Program-made: the position numbers and the translations under genes
Assembly: GCA_900543805.1 (NCBI GenBank)
Contig: UQTE01000006.1
Span: 37,519 to 101,518 of the forward strand
From: an uncultured Sutterella sp.
GTDB lineage: Bacteria > Pseudomonadota > Gammaproteobacteria > Burkholderiales > Burkholderiaceae_F
Length of the DNA: 64,000 bases
Direction: 5' to 3'
The notes under the pieces: generated by a model
Told to the model about the DNA's origin: nothing
Seen by the model: only the letters and a program-made list of their open reading frames with translations
Databases searched by the model: none
Shown here: one piece after another, positions 7,608 through 15,761 of the stretch
Layout of the letters: each line of letters begins with the position of its first letter
How positions within the stretch are numbered: position 1 is the stretch's first letter

Positions 7608-8065
7608 GAGGGTCTCCTTTCAGATTTGGGAAAGTCCCGTTCAGGGCCGCCCGGCTTCAAGTCCTTCCACACCGATCAACCCCGTAGAAGAGCGCTCGGA
7701 TTCGTTGTATCCGAACGCATTCAGCCTGAGCATATTCGTGAACTTTTACGGAAGCAAGTCGGGAGTTTTCCCGAACGGATATTCCCGGTTTCCCAACGGA
7801 AATCGCCTCAGAAAGGCGGGCGGAGGAACGTGACAAAACCTGGTCATACTTCTCCGTCGGACGCGATATCGAAGCGGGGAGAACCCCGGCGTACCGATGG
7901 GTAATCCGAAGGTTTAGTCCTCTCTCTGTATTAGGGTTAACACCTAAAATTCACCTTTTCCCGACGTCTCTCCTCTCGGCAAAATTCGCAAAGCTTTTCT
8001 CGCGGAGCGCCCCCGTGCGCTCCTCCCTCAAAATTCAATCGACACGAAATCCAAGGAGTACTTCC
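7608..8065. other. Divergent regulatory region between the flavocytochrome operon and fadL
   Basis: No gene is seen in 458 bases. It holds an inverted repeat TCGGAT-7-ATCCGA at 7696-7714 whose minus strand includes a TACAAC that could be a -10 of the flavocytochrome operon. A small GGGG-AGAA-CCCC hairpin lies near 7876-7887. TTAGGGTTAACACCTAA at 7931-7947 is TTAGG/CCTAA around GTTAAC. The last 60 bases carry the leader and strong ribosome site of the fadL-like gene. All assignments are by pattern only. Confidence 0.5.
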
Positions 8066-9394
8066 GTGCAACGTGCTGCTTTCAAAGTCGCGCTCACCGC
8101 GATCGCCGTAGCTGCCGCCTTTGCCTCGACGGCTCACGCCGCGGGCTTCATGCTTACCGAACAGTCCGCCGGTTCCCTCGGCCGCGCCTATGCCGGCGCC
8201 GGCGTCGACGGCACCGACCTCTCGGGCGTTTACTACAACCCGGCCACGATGGTCCTGCACAAGGGCACGGCCCTGCAGGCCGGTTTCGTCGGCATCGGTC
8301 TCAACCTTGACTATGTCGGTGAAGACGGCACGACCGCGAACGGCCGCAACAAGTCGCAGGCCATTCCTCACGGCTACTTCGTTCATCAGATCAACGACAA
8401 GGTCTGGTTCGGTCTCGGGATGACGGTTCCGTTCGGCATGGGCACCGAATACGATGACGACTGGGCCGGCAATCAGCACGGCATTTCCGCCACCATTCTC
8501 ACGTTTGACTTGAACCCGAACTTTGCATTCAAGCTCAGCGAAAAATTTAGCGTGGGGTTCGGCGCCTCCATTCAGTACGCGCAGGCTGACCTGAAGATCC
8601 GCAACAAATTTGGTTCCATTCCAGAAGATTCGGCAAGCCCGCTGAAAGGAGATGTTACTGCTGAAAGTGAAATTGATGCTGACAGCATCGCCTGGGGTTG
8701 GAACGTCGGCTTCATGTGGTCGCCCGTTGAAAACTTCCGCGTGGGCGTTTCCTATCGCTCCCAGATTCGCCATGACGCTGAAGGGGATTTCACGCTGGAT
8801 CGAGCCAAAATTGGCAATGTTGATGTTTCCGGAGACACGTTGATCGGTACCGGGGACCCTTCTTTGAGTGCCTTGGGTAATTTCGTTAATACGCAGTCAT
8901 ACGACGGCTACGCCACGGTCACGGCTCCGGCCTGGGCGATGGCTTCTGTTGCTTGGGACGTCAACGACCTCGTGAGCCTCTACGGCACTTTCCGTTGGAC
9001 GGATTGGTCTTCTTTTGATCAGTTGGAAATCACTACCAACAGTCCTAGCGTCGGTAAGAGCATCCCAAACAAGTGGCGCGACACCTACCTCGGTTCGCTC
9101 GGTATGGACCTTCGTCTCACCGACTGGTGGACGCTACGCGGCGGCATCGCTTACGAATCCTCGCCGATCGCCAATCCGCAGTACCGTACGGCCATCATTC
9201 CGGACGCCGACCGTTGGTGGTTCGCCATCGGTTCGTCCTTCAAGTGGAGCGACAACTTCCAGACCGACGTGTCGTTTGCCCACCTCCACGGCGTGCACGA
9301 ACGTAATCTGTATGATTCCAATGGCAACAAGGAAGGCCGCTTCCGCAAGTTGGACGCCTACCTCCTCGGCCTCCAGATGGTCTACAAGTTCTAA
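8066..9394 (+). CDS. fadL: FadL/TodX-family outer-membrane transport protein
   Basis: The GTG at 8066 follows AAGGAG (8053-8058) at 7 bases and opens a signal peptide (cleavage after STAHA), giving 442 residues. The mature start AGFMLTEQSAGSLGRAYAGAG and the YYNPATM segment are hallmarks of FadL-type 14-strand barrels for hydrophobic compounds. The protein ends with a short beta strand, LLGLQMVYKF, with the terminal Phe expected for BAM recognition. The centre of the gene (about 8540-9070) uses more A/T-ending codons than the highly biased flanks, as if surface loops had been exchanged. A monocistronic unit with its own terminator. Confidence 0.85.
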   Translation: MQRAAFKVALTAIAVAAAFASTAHAAGFMLTEQSAGSLGRAYAGAGVDGTDLSGVYYNPATMVLHKGTALQAGFVGIGLNLDYVGEDGTTANGRNKSQAIPHGYFVHQINDKVWFGLGMTVPFGMGTEYDDDWAGNQHGISATILTFDLNPNFAFKLSEKFSVGFGASIQYAQADLKIRNKFGSIPEDSASPLKGDVTAESEIDADSIAWGWNVGFMWSPVENFRVGVSYRSQIRHDAEGDFTLDRAKIGNVDVSGDTLIGTGDPSLSALGNFVNTQSYDGYATVTAPAWAMASVAWDVNDLVSLYGTFRWTDWSSFDQLEITTNSPSVGKSIPNKWRDTYLGSLGMDLRLTDWWTLRGGIAYESSPIANPQYRTAIIPDADRWWFAIGSSFKWSDNFQTDVSFAHLHGVHERNLYDSNGNKEGRFRKLDAYLLGLQMVYKF

Positions 9395-9420
9395 TCGCCT
9401 GATTCGAACGGTTTGACCCG

Positions 9421-9458
9421 AAAGGACTCGTGTTTCAACACGGGTCCTTTCTTCTTTT
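9421..9458 (+). terminator. Intrinsic terminator of fadL
   Basis: AAAGGACTCGTGTT pairs with AACACGGGTCCTTT (9421-9434 with 9437-9450, one G-T pair), followed by CTTCTTTTC. Confidence 0.85.
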
Positions 9459-9475
9459 CGGGCGCACTGAAAATG

Positions 9476-9544
9476 AAAAACCCCGCGGAGTGAGCGTCAC
9501 GTCCGAGGGCACCCTCGGTACGGCTAGGCTTGCGGGGTGTTGTT
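9476..9544 (-). ncRNA. Candidate small RNA or leader with intrinsic terminator
   Basis: On the minus strand a TACAAT (9556-9551) is followed, after a start near 9544, by about 70 bases. These can fold as an outer stem CCCCGC/GCGGGG (9537-9532 with 9486-9481) closing on TTTTT at 9480-9476. Inside are a strong hairpin CCGAGGG-TG-CCCTCGG and a smaller GTGA/TCAC hairpin. There is no open frame. It points away from mfd and toward the end of fadL, so it is not a leader for any gene in view. No -35 match is visible, and I do not recognise the family. Confidence 0.45.
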
Positions 9545-9612
9545 GCGGACATTGTAGCCGACTCCCGTCCGAAACCCACCCCGGAAGAATCTTTCTCCTC
9601 TTCCGGCGTCGG

Positions 9613-9641
9613 TTCATTGCCGCGTCGACTTGCGCTATAGT
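9613..9641 (+). promoter_or_regulatory. Candidate mfd promoter
   Basis: TTCATT (9613-9618), a 17-base spacer, then TATAGT (9636-9641). The predicted transcript starts about 40 bases before the mfd ATG at 9689. Confidence 0.5.
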
Positions 9642-9688
9642 CAACTCTTTCCTACGGTTTGGACCTTTCGACAAGCTTTTCCGACGCC

Positions 9689-12600
9689 ATGGCTCTCGAT
9701 TCGATTTCGCCGCTTTTCTCCAAAAGTCCCTTTGCCTTTCAACCGGGCGACCGCTATGCGCTCTCGCTTCCGACGCTCGCAAGCGACGCCCTCGCGCTCG
9801 CCCAGACGGGACTTGAAGCCAAGGCACAGAAAAAGCGCCTCGTCGTGATCTGCGCCGATGCGGCGGACGTCTACCGCCTCTCGCAGGAAATCCGCTGGTT
9901 TGCGCCGAACCTTTCCGTCTCGAGCCTCCCCGACTGGGAAACCTTGCCCTACGACGTTCTGAGCCCGCAGGAAGACCTCGTCTCCGAACGCCTCGCGACG
10001 CTCTATCGCCTGTCGACCGAACGCTCCGAAGGGGACGTAGTGCTCGTCTCCGCCGTCACCGCGTCGCAGCGCTTCGCGCCGGTGTCGTTTGTGGGCGGGA
10101 ACACGTTCTTTTTCCGCACGGGCGACACGGTGAGCCTCACCTCGCTCAAATCGAATCTCGTCAAGGCGGGCTACGCCAACGTAAAGGAAGTCCTCGCGGC
10201 GGGGGAATTCGCCGTGCGCGGCGAAATCGTCGACGTCTTTCCCATGGGAACGGACCGTCCCTTCCGACTCGACTTCTTCGACGACGAAATCGAATCGATC
10301 CGTTGGTTCGACGTCGAGACGCAGCGCTCGATGGAAAAGGTGGACGAAATCCGCCTCCTGCCGGGACACGAATTTCCGGTGAACGATGAGGCCCTCACTG
10401 CCTTCCGTCAGCGCTGGCGCGTGCGCTTCCCCGGCGATCCGAGCAAGTTCCTCCCTTATAAGGACGCTGGAAACGGCATTCTCTCGCCGGGGATCGAATA
10501 CTATCAGCCGCTTTTCTTTGACGAAACGGCGACGTTTGCCGACTATCTCACGCCCGAAACGCGCGTGGTGTTCGTGGGCGACATTCAGAAGGCGCTCGAA
10601 GGGTTCCTTCGTGAAACGACGCAGCGCGCCCGCATTCTCGCGTCCGACCCTCTGCGCCCCGCGCTCGACCCCAAGGAACTCTGGCTCACCCCCGAAGACT
10701 TCTTCACGTCGCTCGCGCCCTTCGCGCGCTTTACGATCCGCCGCGTCGAGCAGGGTTCGGCCAAGGACCTTCAGTGCGTCGCGATCGACCGCAAGAGCCA
10801 GAACCCCGTGAAGGCGCTGCTCGACTTCACGGAGACGAGCCGTGTGCGGGGTGAGCGCGTTCTGTTGCTCGCCTCCTCCGTGGGGCGTCAGGGGACGATG
10901 TCCGACCTCTTCCGAGCCTCGGGCCTCAACTTCTCCGAATTCGAAACCTTTGACGACTTTCTCGCGTCCGACGCCCTGGTGGGGCTTACGACGGGCCCGC
11001 TTTATCAGGGCACGCGCATAGACCACCCAAAGATCGCGTTTCTCACCGAAACGGAACTCTATGCGGCGAGTCCCCGCCGTACGCGGCTTCGCCGCCGCGC
11101 GCAGTCGACGAACGTCGAGATGCTCGTTCGCGACATCACGGAACTCAAGGTGGGCGACCCGGTCGTTCACCTCGAGCACGGGATCGGGCGCTACCTCGGT
11201 CTCGAGAAGATGACCACCGACGAGGGCGAAGCCGAATTCCTGCGGCTCGAATACAAGAACGACGCGAAGCTCTTCGTTCCGATTGCGAATCTGCACCTCA
11301 TTTCCCGCTACGGCGGGGCCGATCCGGAACACGCGCCCCTTCATACGCTCGGGCGCGGCGACTGGGAAAAGGCGAAGAAAAAGGCCGCGGAACAGGTCCG
11401 CGACACGGCGGCGGAACTCCTCCACCTCTACGCGATGCGGCAGAGCCGTCCGGGCTTTGCCTTCAAGGTGTCGGCCGCCGACTATGAGGCCTTTGCCGAA
11501 GGCTTCGCCTTTGACGAAACGCCCGATCAGGCCTCTGCCATCAAGGCCGTCCTTGAAGACATGACGTCGGGCCGCCCCATGGACCGCCTCGTATGCGGGG
11601 ACGTGGGCTTCGGCAAAACCGAAGTGGCCCTTCGCGCGGCCTTCATGGCCGTGATGGGCGGAAAGCAGGTCGCGGTCCTCTGTCCGACGACTCTTCTCGC
11701 CGAACAGCACGCCCAGACCTTCAAGGACCGCTTTGCGCCCTGGCCCGTTCGCGTTGCGGAACTCTCGCGCTTCCGCACCGGCAAGGAAACCCAGCGCACC
11801 CTGGAAGGCCTTGCCGAAGGAACGGTCGACATCGTGATCGGGACGCACAAGCTCTTGAGCGACAAGGTGTCCTTTGCGCGCCTCGGCCTCGTCGTGATCG
11901 ACGAAGAACACCGCTTCGGCGTGCGGCAGAAGGAACAGTTGAAAAAACTCCGCGCCGAGGTCGACATCCTCACGCTCACGGCCACGCCGATTCCGCGCAC
12001 GCTTTCGATGAGTCTCGAAGGGATTCGCGACCTCTCCGTGATCGCCACGGCTCCTGAACGACGGTTGTCGGTGAAGACCTTCGTGCAGCCCGAGGAAGAC
12101 GGCCTCATCCGCGAAGCCGTGATCCGCGAATTGAAGCGCGGCGGTCAGGTGTACTTCCTTCACAACGAAGTGGAGACGATCGAAAACCGCCGCGAGCACC
12201 TTGCGAAGCTCATCCCCGAAGCGCGCATCGCGGTCGCGCACGGACAGCTGAACGAGCGCGAACTCGAACGCATCATGCGCGAGTTCTATCAGCAGCGCTA
12301 CAACGTCCTTCTCTGCTCCACCATCATCGAGACGGGGATCGACGTGCCGAGCGCCAACACGATTCTGATCGAACGCGCCGACAAGTTCGGGCTCGCGCAG
12401 CTCCATCAGCTGCGCGGACGCGTGGGCCGAAGCTACCACCAGGCCTACGCATACCTCCTCACGCCCCCGTCGGGCGCGATCACGAAGCAGGCCGCCAAGC
12501 GCCTCGAAGCGATTCAGGCCCTCGAAGACCTCGGAAGCGGCTTCCACCTCGCGATGCACGACCTGGAAATCCGAGGTGCCGGCGAAGTGCTCGGCGAACA

Positions 12601-13183
12601 CCAGTCGGGCGAAATCGCGGAGGTGGGGTTCGATCTTTACAACCGCATGCTTCAGAAAGCCGTGAAGGCCTTGAAGCGGGGCGAAACGCCCGACTTCGAG
12701 TCGCCCCTGGCGAGCACGACCGACATCAATCTCCACGCCCCGGCGCTCCTTCCCTCCGACTACGTTCCCGACGTCTCTTCGCGCCTGGGGTTCTACAAGG
12801 AACTCGCCAGCGCCGCCGAAGTCTACGACATCGAAAAGACGACGGAAGCCTTGGCCGACCGCTACGGAAAACTCCCCGACGCTGCCAAGCGCCTCGCGGA
12901 CGTGCATAAGCTCCGCCTTCGCTGCGAAGCCCTGGGCGTTCGCAAGATCGACGCCGCCGAAACGGCAACGATCATCGTTTTCGATGAGAAGGCCAAGATC
13001 GAACCGATGGCGCTCATCACGCTTTTGCAGACGAGAAAGGGCGCCCGCATGATCGGGCCCACGAGGCTTCGGGTCGATCAGGCCGCCGAGCGCCCCGAAG
13101 ACCGTCTGCGGGTTGTGCGGGAACTGCTCGACACGCTCTCGCTTTCCGAAGAGGAGGCGCGTGCGGTGCAGCGCAAACGCTGA
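9689..13183 (+). CDS. mfd: Transcription-repair coupling factor Mfd
   Basis: About 1164 residues from the ATG at 9689; an in-frame TTG at 9659 is less likely. The order is typical: an N-terminal UvrB-like region (including DWETLPYD and YFQPLFF-like strands), then a CarD/RID domain for RNA polymerase binding (GDPVVHLEHGIGRYLGLE). The superfamily 2 translocase follows, with Walker A GDVGFGKTEVALRA near residue 640, DEEHRFGV near 737 and TATPIPRTL. Helicase motifs V/VI are TIIETGIDVP and QLRGRVGRS. A C-terminal TRCF domain ends the protein. Mfd removes stalled RNA polymerase and recruits UvrA. The length matches E. coli Mfd (1148). Confidence 0.97.
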   Translation: MALDSISPLFSKSPFAFQPGDRYALSLPTLASDALALAQTGLEAKAQKKRLVVICADAADVYRLSQEIRWFAPNLSVSSLPDWETLPYDVLSPQEDLVSERLATLYRLSTERSEGDVVLVSAVTASQRFAPVSFVGGNTFFFRTGDTVSLTSLKSNLVKAGYANVKEVLAAGEFAVRGEIVDVFPMGTDRPFRLDFFDDEIESIRWFDVETQRSMEKVDEIRLLPGHEFPVNDEALTAFRQRWRVRFPGDPSKFLPYKDAGNGILSPGIEYYQPLFFDETATFADYLTPETRVVFVGDIQKALEGFLRETTQRARILASDPLRPALDPKELWLTPEDFFTSLAPFARFTIRRVEQGSAKDLQCVAIDRKSQNPVKALLDFTETSRVRGERVLLLASSVGRQGTMSDLFRASGLNFSEFETFDDFLASDALVGLTTGPLYQGTRIDHPKIAFLTETELYAASPRRTRLRRRAQSTNVEMLVRDITELKVGDPVVHLEHGIGRYLGLEKMTTDEGEAEFLRLEYKNDAKLFVPIANLHLISRYGGADPEHAPLHTLGRGDWEKAKKKAAEQVRDTAAELLHLYAMRQSRPGFAFKVSAADYEAFAEGFAFDETPDQASAIKAVLEDMTSGRPMDRLVCGDVGFGKTEVALRAAFMAVMGGKQVAVLCPTTLLAEQHAQTFKDRFAPWPVRVAELSRFRTGKETQRTLEGLAEGTVDIVIGTHKLLSDKVSFARLGLVVIDEEHRFGVRQKEQLKKLRAEVDILTLTATPIPRTLSMSLEGIRDLSVIATAPERRLSVKTFVQPEEDGLIREAVIRELKRGGQVYFLHNEVETIENRREHLAKLIPEARIAVAHGQLNERELERIMREFYQQRYNVLLCSTIIETGIDVPSANTILIERADKFGLAQLHQLRGRVGRSYHQAYAYLLTPPSGAITKQAAKRLEAIQALEDLGSGFHLAMHDLEIRGAGEVLGEHQSGEIAEVGFDLYNRMLQKAVKALKRGETPDFESPLASTTDINLHAPALLPSDYVPDVSSRLGFYKELASAAEVYDIEKTTEALADRYGKLPDAAKRLADVHKLRLRCEALGVRKIDAAETATIIVFDEKAKIEPMALITLLQTRKGARMIGPTRLRVDQAAERPEDRLRVVRELLDTLSLSEEEARAVQRKR

Positions 13184-13197
13184 CGAAAGCCGGATAT

Positions 13198-13231
13198 GAC
13201 GAAGGGCGGCCTCGCGGCCGCCCTCTTCGTG
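13198..13231 (+). terminator. Hairpin downstream of mfd
   Basis: GGGCGGCC/GGCCGCCC (13204-13211 with 13216-13223), with an extended, bulged stem CGAA/TTCG. The T content after the stem is low. A second hairpin, GGGCCGCG/CGCGGCCC at 13234-13255, follows. Together they separate mfd from the convergent gene. Confidence 0.5.
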
Positions 13232-13275
13232 TCGGGCCGCGTCATGTCGCGGCCCTGCGGGACAAGAAATCCGAA

Positions 13276-14253
13276 TCAGTCGATTTCGATCAGTTCGTAG
13301 TTCGCGGCGCCCATGCCGAGCTCGCGCATATAGGTGAGCTGATGGAGGCCGTGGCGCGATTCCATGCGTTCGACGAGATCGTGGTTGTGCGTCTGCGAAT
13401 AGACGAGGTCGACCGACGCCTGATCGACGGCGAGAATGTCGGTCGAGGCGACGATGCCGATGTCGGGAATCGTCGGTTCCGCGGCGGCGAGGCCCGCACA
13501 GTCGCAGTCCACCGACATGCGGCGCATCACGTTGATGAAGCAGATGCGCTTGCCGAAGTGGTCGCACGTGGCCTTGGCGGATTCCGACATGGTTTCCATT
13601 AGGAGTTCCTTGCCGGGCCACTGATCCCAGGGCTTCGAAACATCGTCGATCGCGTGGACCTGCTGCTTGCCGATCTTCCCGTCGGCGCAGCCGATGGCGA
13701 TGTTCTTCATGGAACCGCCGAAGCCGCCCATCGCATGCCCCTTGAAGTGCGTCAAAACGACCATGGAGTCGTAGTTGCGGATGTTCTTGCCCATCGACAC
13801 GGCCTTGAAATGCTTGCCGCCCTTCACGGGAAGCATCGTCGTGCCTTCGGCGTCCATGATGTCGACCGGACAGAAGGTCCAGCCGTTCACCTTGAGCGTT
13901 TCAAGGTGCTTCTCCGTCGTGTCGCGGTCGCCCACGTAGAGCGTGTTCGTTTCGACGATCGTACTGTCGGGAATGTCCTTCTGGAAAGCTTCGACCATGT
14001 CGCGCGGCAGAATGTTCGGGCCGTGACGTTCGCCCGTGTGGAGCTTGATGGCGACCTTCCCGATGATTTCGCCGTTCACGAGCGCATAGAGCTTCTTCAG
14101 ATGTTCGGCGTCGATCTTGCGCGTGAAGTAGACCTTCGCCTTTTCGCCGCAGAAGTCGGGACCGACGCGGCGGCAGCCCACGACCGGGGCCTGCGGAAAT
14201 TCACCGTCGGCAGGCTTGGCGGCGCATTTGTCTTCGTGGCAGCAGCAGGACAT
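13276..14253 (-). CDS. DUF362-family protein with Cys-rich N-terminus
   Basis: The ATG at 14253 follows an AAAGGAG at 8-9 bases and gives 325 residues. The frame stays open upstream to 15210, but that part is a shadow. The protein begins MSCCCHEDKCAAK, a cluster of four cysteines and a histidine. A DUF362 core follows, with AIKLHTGE, LTHFKGHAMGGFGG and NIAIGCADGKIGK, then NVMRRMSVDCDCAG. DUF362 proteins are often linked to iron-sulfur or redox functions but have no settled reaction. No 4Fe-4S ferredoxin motif is present. It stands alone, with about 155 bases to the gene behind it. Confidence 0.75.
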   Translation of the reverse strand: MSCCCHEDKCAAKPADGEFPQAPVVGCRRVGPDFCGEKAKVYFTRKIDAEHLKKLYALVNGEIIGKVAIKLHTGERHGPNILPRDMVEAFQKDIPDSTIVETNTLYVGDRDTTEKHLETLKVNGWTFCPVDIMDAEGTTMLPVKGGKHFKAVSMGKNIRNYDSMVVLTHFKGHAMGGFGGSMKNIAIGCADGKIGKQQVHAIDDVSKPWDQWPGKELLMETMSESAKATCDHFGKRICFINVMRRMSVDCDCAGLAAAEPTIPDIGIVASTDILAVDQASVDLVYSQTHNHDLVERMESRHGLHQLTYMRELGMGAANYELIEID

Positions 14254-14408
14254 GTTCGTTTCTCCTTTCGTAGCGTTTGCGTCTCCTTCACCCGGAGGAG
14301 ACGCCTTCAATTTTTCAGTATGCACCCGAAAGGGAGGCCAAACAATGCGGATTCTTTCCGAGGCTTGCCCGATTCCCTCAAATTGACCCGCAAAAACGAA
14401 GGTTTTCC

Positions 14409-15116
14409 TCAAGCCTTCGATTCGATTTTCTCGGCGTCGGCCGAATCGGTTTCGTCCTTCTTCCCGTCGGCCTTGGCGCCCCATTTCGCCCGAAGCGCCG
14501 CGATCCCCTTGATGAGAAAGCCCACCAAAAAGGCCGAGACGACCGTTCCCTCGCGCACGCCCGCGACGTGTCCGAGGCAGACGAAGCCCAGGATCACGGC
14601 GAGAAGCACGAGCGTCACGTCGTTCCAAATCTTGATCGTCCCGAAGCTTTTTCGGAGCACCACCGAAAAGGCGAGGACCATGCCTTCGCCCGGCTGCACG
14701 ATCGTTTTGGAGGCGACCTGCCAGTAGATCCCGAAGGCGAGAAAGAGGTTTCCGAGAAGGCCCCAGAGAAAGCGGACCACGTACGGGTCGTCGCCGATCC
14801 AGGCGGTCCAGCCCATGTGAAGGTCGATGAACCAACTGAAGACCGAGACGATCGGGATCTGAAAGAAGCTCGAATAGTGAAAGCGCGAGCGAAGCAGCGC
14901 CCACTGCACGAGGACGAAGAGAATGTTCACGGCGAAGGTCGCTTCGCCGAAGGTGAGGCCCGTGATTTCGCCGACCGTGAAGGGGACCGTGCTGATCGGC
15001 GTCGTGCCGAGCCCCGCGCGCGTGATGAAGACGATGCCCGCCGTCGCGACGAGCATCCCCCAGACGAGCAGAAGCCAGCGGCCCGCGAGCCCCAAGAGGG
15101 ACGAGCCCCTCATCAC
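14409..15116 (-). CDS. YitT/YczE-family membrane protein
   Basis: A 235-residue protein with about five hydrophobic helices (near residues 13-32, 55-77, 110-135, 165-185 and 195-215) and a charged C-terminal tail rich in Lys, Asp and Glu. The segment FITRAGLGTTPISTVPFTVGE near residues 30-50 is the typical N-terminal signature of YczE/YitT-like membrane proteins, whose function is not known. Its ATG overlaps the yceD stop by 4 bases, so the two genes are translationally coupled. In most bacteria rpmF occupies this place after yceD. Confidence 0.7.
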   Translation of the reverse strand: MMRGSSLLGLAGRWLLLVWGMLVATAGIVFITRAGLGTTPISTVPFTVGEITGLTFGEATFAVNILFVLVQWALLRSRFHYSSFFQIPIVSVFSWFIDLHMGWTAWIGDDPYVVRFLWGLLGNLFLAFGIYWQVASKTIVQPGEGMVLAFSVVLRKSFGTIKIWNDVTLVLLAVILGFVCLGHVAGVREGTVVSAFLVGFLIKGIAALRAKWGAKADGKKDETDSADAEKIESKA

Positions 15117-15634
15117 GAGGCCTTCTTGAGCGACGCGAGCGCGGCGAAGGGGTTCGGGCGCTTTTCGGCTTCCGTTTCCGGTGTCTTGTCTTCGTAGTCC
15201 GCTTCGTCATCGCAGTCTTCGTGCGCGATGTTCGGAATCGAGAGGATGAGTTCCTCTTCGAGAAGCGCCGCGATCGAGAGCTTCTTCGAGCCCACCACCA
15301 CGTCGACGCCGGGTTCGTCCTCGTCGATCGGCAGGCGGTCGGCTTCGGCCTCGGACTTCACGAAGGCGAAGGTGATCTCGATGTCGTCTTCGTAGGGCAC
15401 GGGTTCGAGACAGTGAGGACAGGGCACCGCCGCCTCAACGTGAATTTTGGCGTGAAGCCCCGGAAGGTTCATCACCTTCGGCACGCCAGTCAGTTCATAG
15501 CGCACCGTGACGGGCGCGTCCGCGAGAAACGAGCGGAAGTTGGCGAGGTCTTCGGCGGGGAGTTCGCCCGAAAGATGTTCGGCCCGACGGGCAAATTCAA
15601 ATGCGTCCAAAACGTCCATGACTGGAAATTCCAT
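15113..15634 (-). CDS. yceD: YceD (DUF177), 23S rRNA accumulation protein
   Basis: A 173-residue DUF177 protein. The conserved core is VPCPHCLEPVPYEDDIEITF near residues 90-109, with the CxxC-LEP signature, followed by an acidic segment and the LLEEELILSIPNIAHEDC helix typical of YceD. In E. coli and plants the family is needed for normal 23S rRNA levels. It normally precedes rpmF (ribosomal protein L32); here the next gene is a membrane protein and no L32 frame is present. It is divergent from the MFS gene across about 127 bases. Confidence 0.85.
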   Translation of the reverse strand: MEFPVMDVLDAFEFARRAEHLSGELPAEDLANFRSFLADAPVTVRYELTGVPKVMNLPGLHAKIHVEAAVPCPHCLEPVPYEDDIEITFAFVKSEAEADRLPIDEDEPGVDVVVGSKKLSIAALLEEELILSIPNIAHEDCDDEADYEDKTPETEAEKRPNPFAALASLKKAS

Positions 15635-15727
15635 ACTTTTTCGGAAGGATCCTCATGATACACCGCTCCGCCCCCTTTCCCCTTTTCAGACGTTCTCTTT
15701 CCGGCAAGGAATTTTTCGCGAAGCGGC

Positions 15728-15733
15728 TACAAT
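15728..15733 (+). promoter_or_regulatory. -10 element upstream of the MFS transporter
   Basis: TACAAT overlaps an in-frame ATG at 15732. Because this hexamer looks like a -10, translation more likely starts at the ATG at 15762. No clear -35. Confidence 0.45.
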
Positions 15734-15761
15734 GGAGGTCGTTGCGTTTCAAACGTTTTCC

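Noticed and set aside
5520..7904. A 794-codon plus-strand frame across ispDF and the flavocytochrome genes
   Set aside because: It crosses three genes and a strong terminator, and has Arg/Ala/His-rich shadow composition.
9641..13621. A 1326-codon open frame on the minus strand opposite mfd
   Set aside because: It mirrors a gene with all Mfd motifs. Its protein is Arg/His/Gly-rich shadow sequence with no recognisable domain. High GC makes such antisense frames common.
14254..15210. Extension of the DUF362 frame upstream to 15210
   Set aside because: The added part overlaps the YitT-like gene and yceD in another frame and is Arg-rich. The ATG at 14253 has a strong ribosome site.
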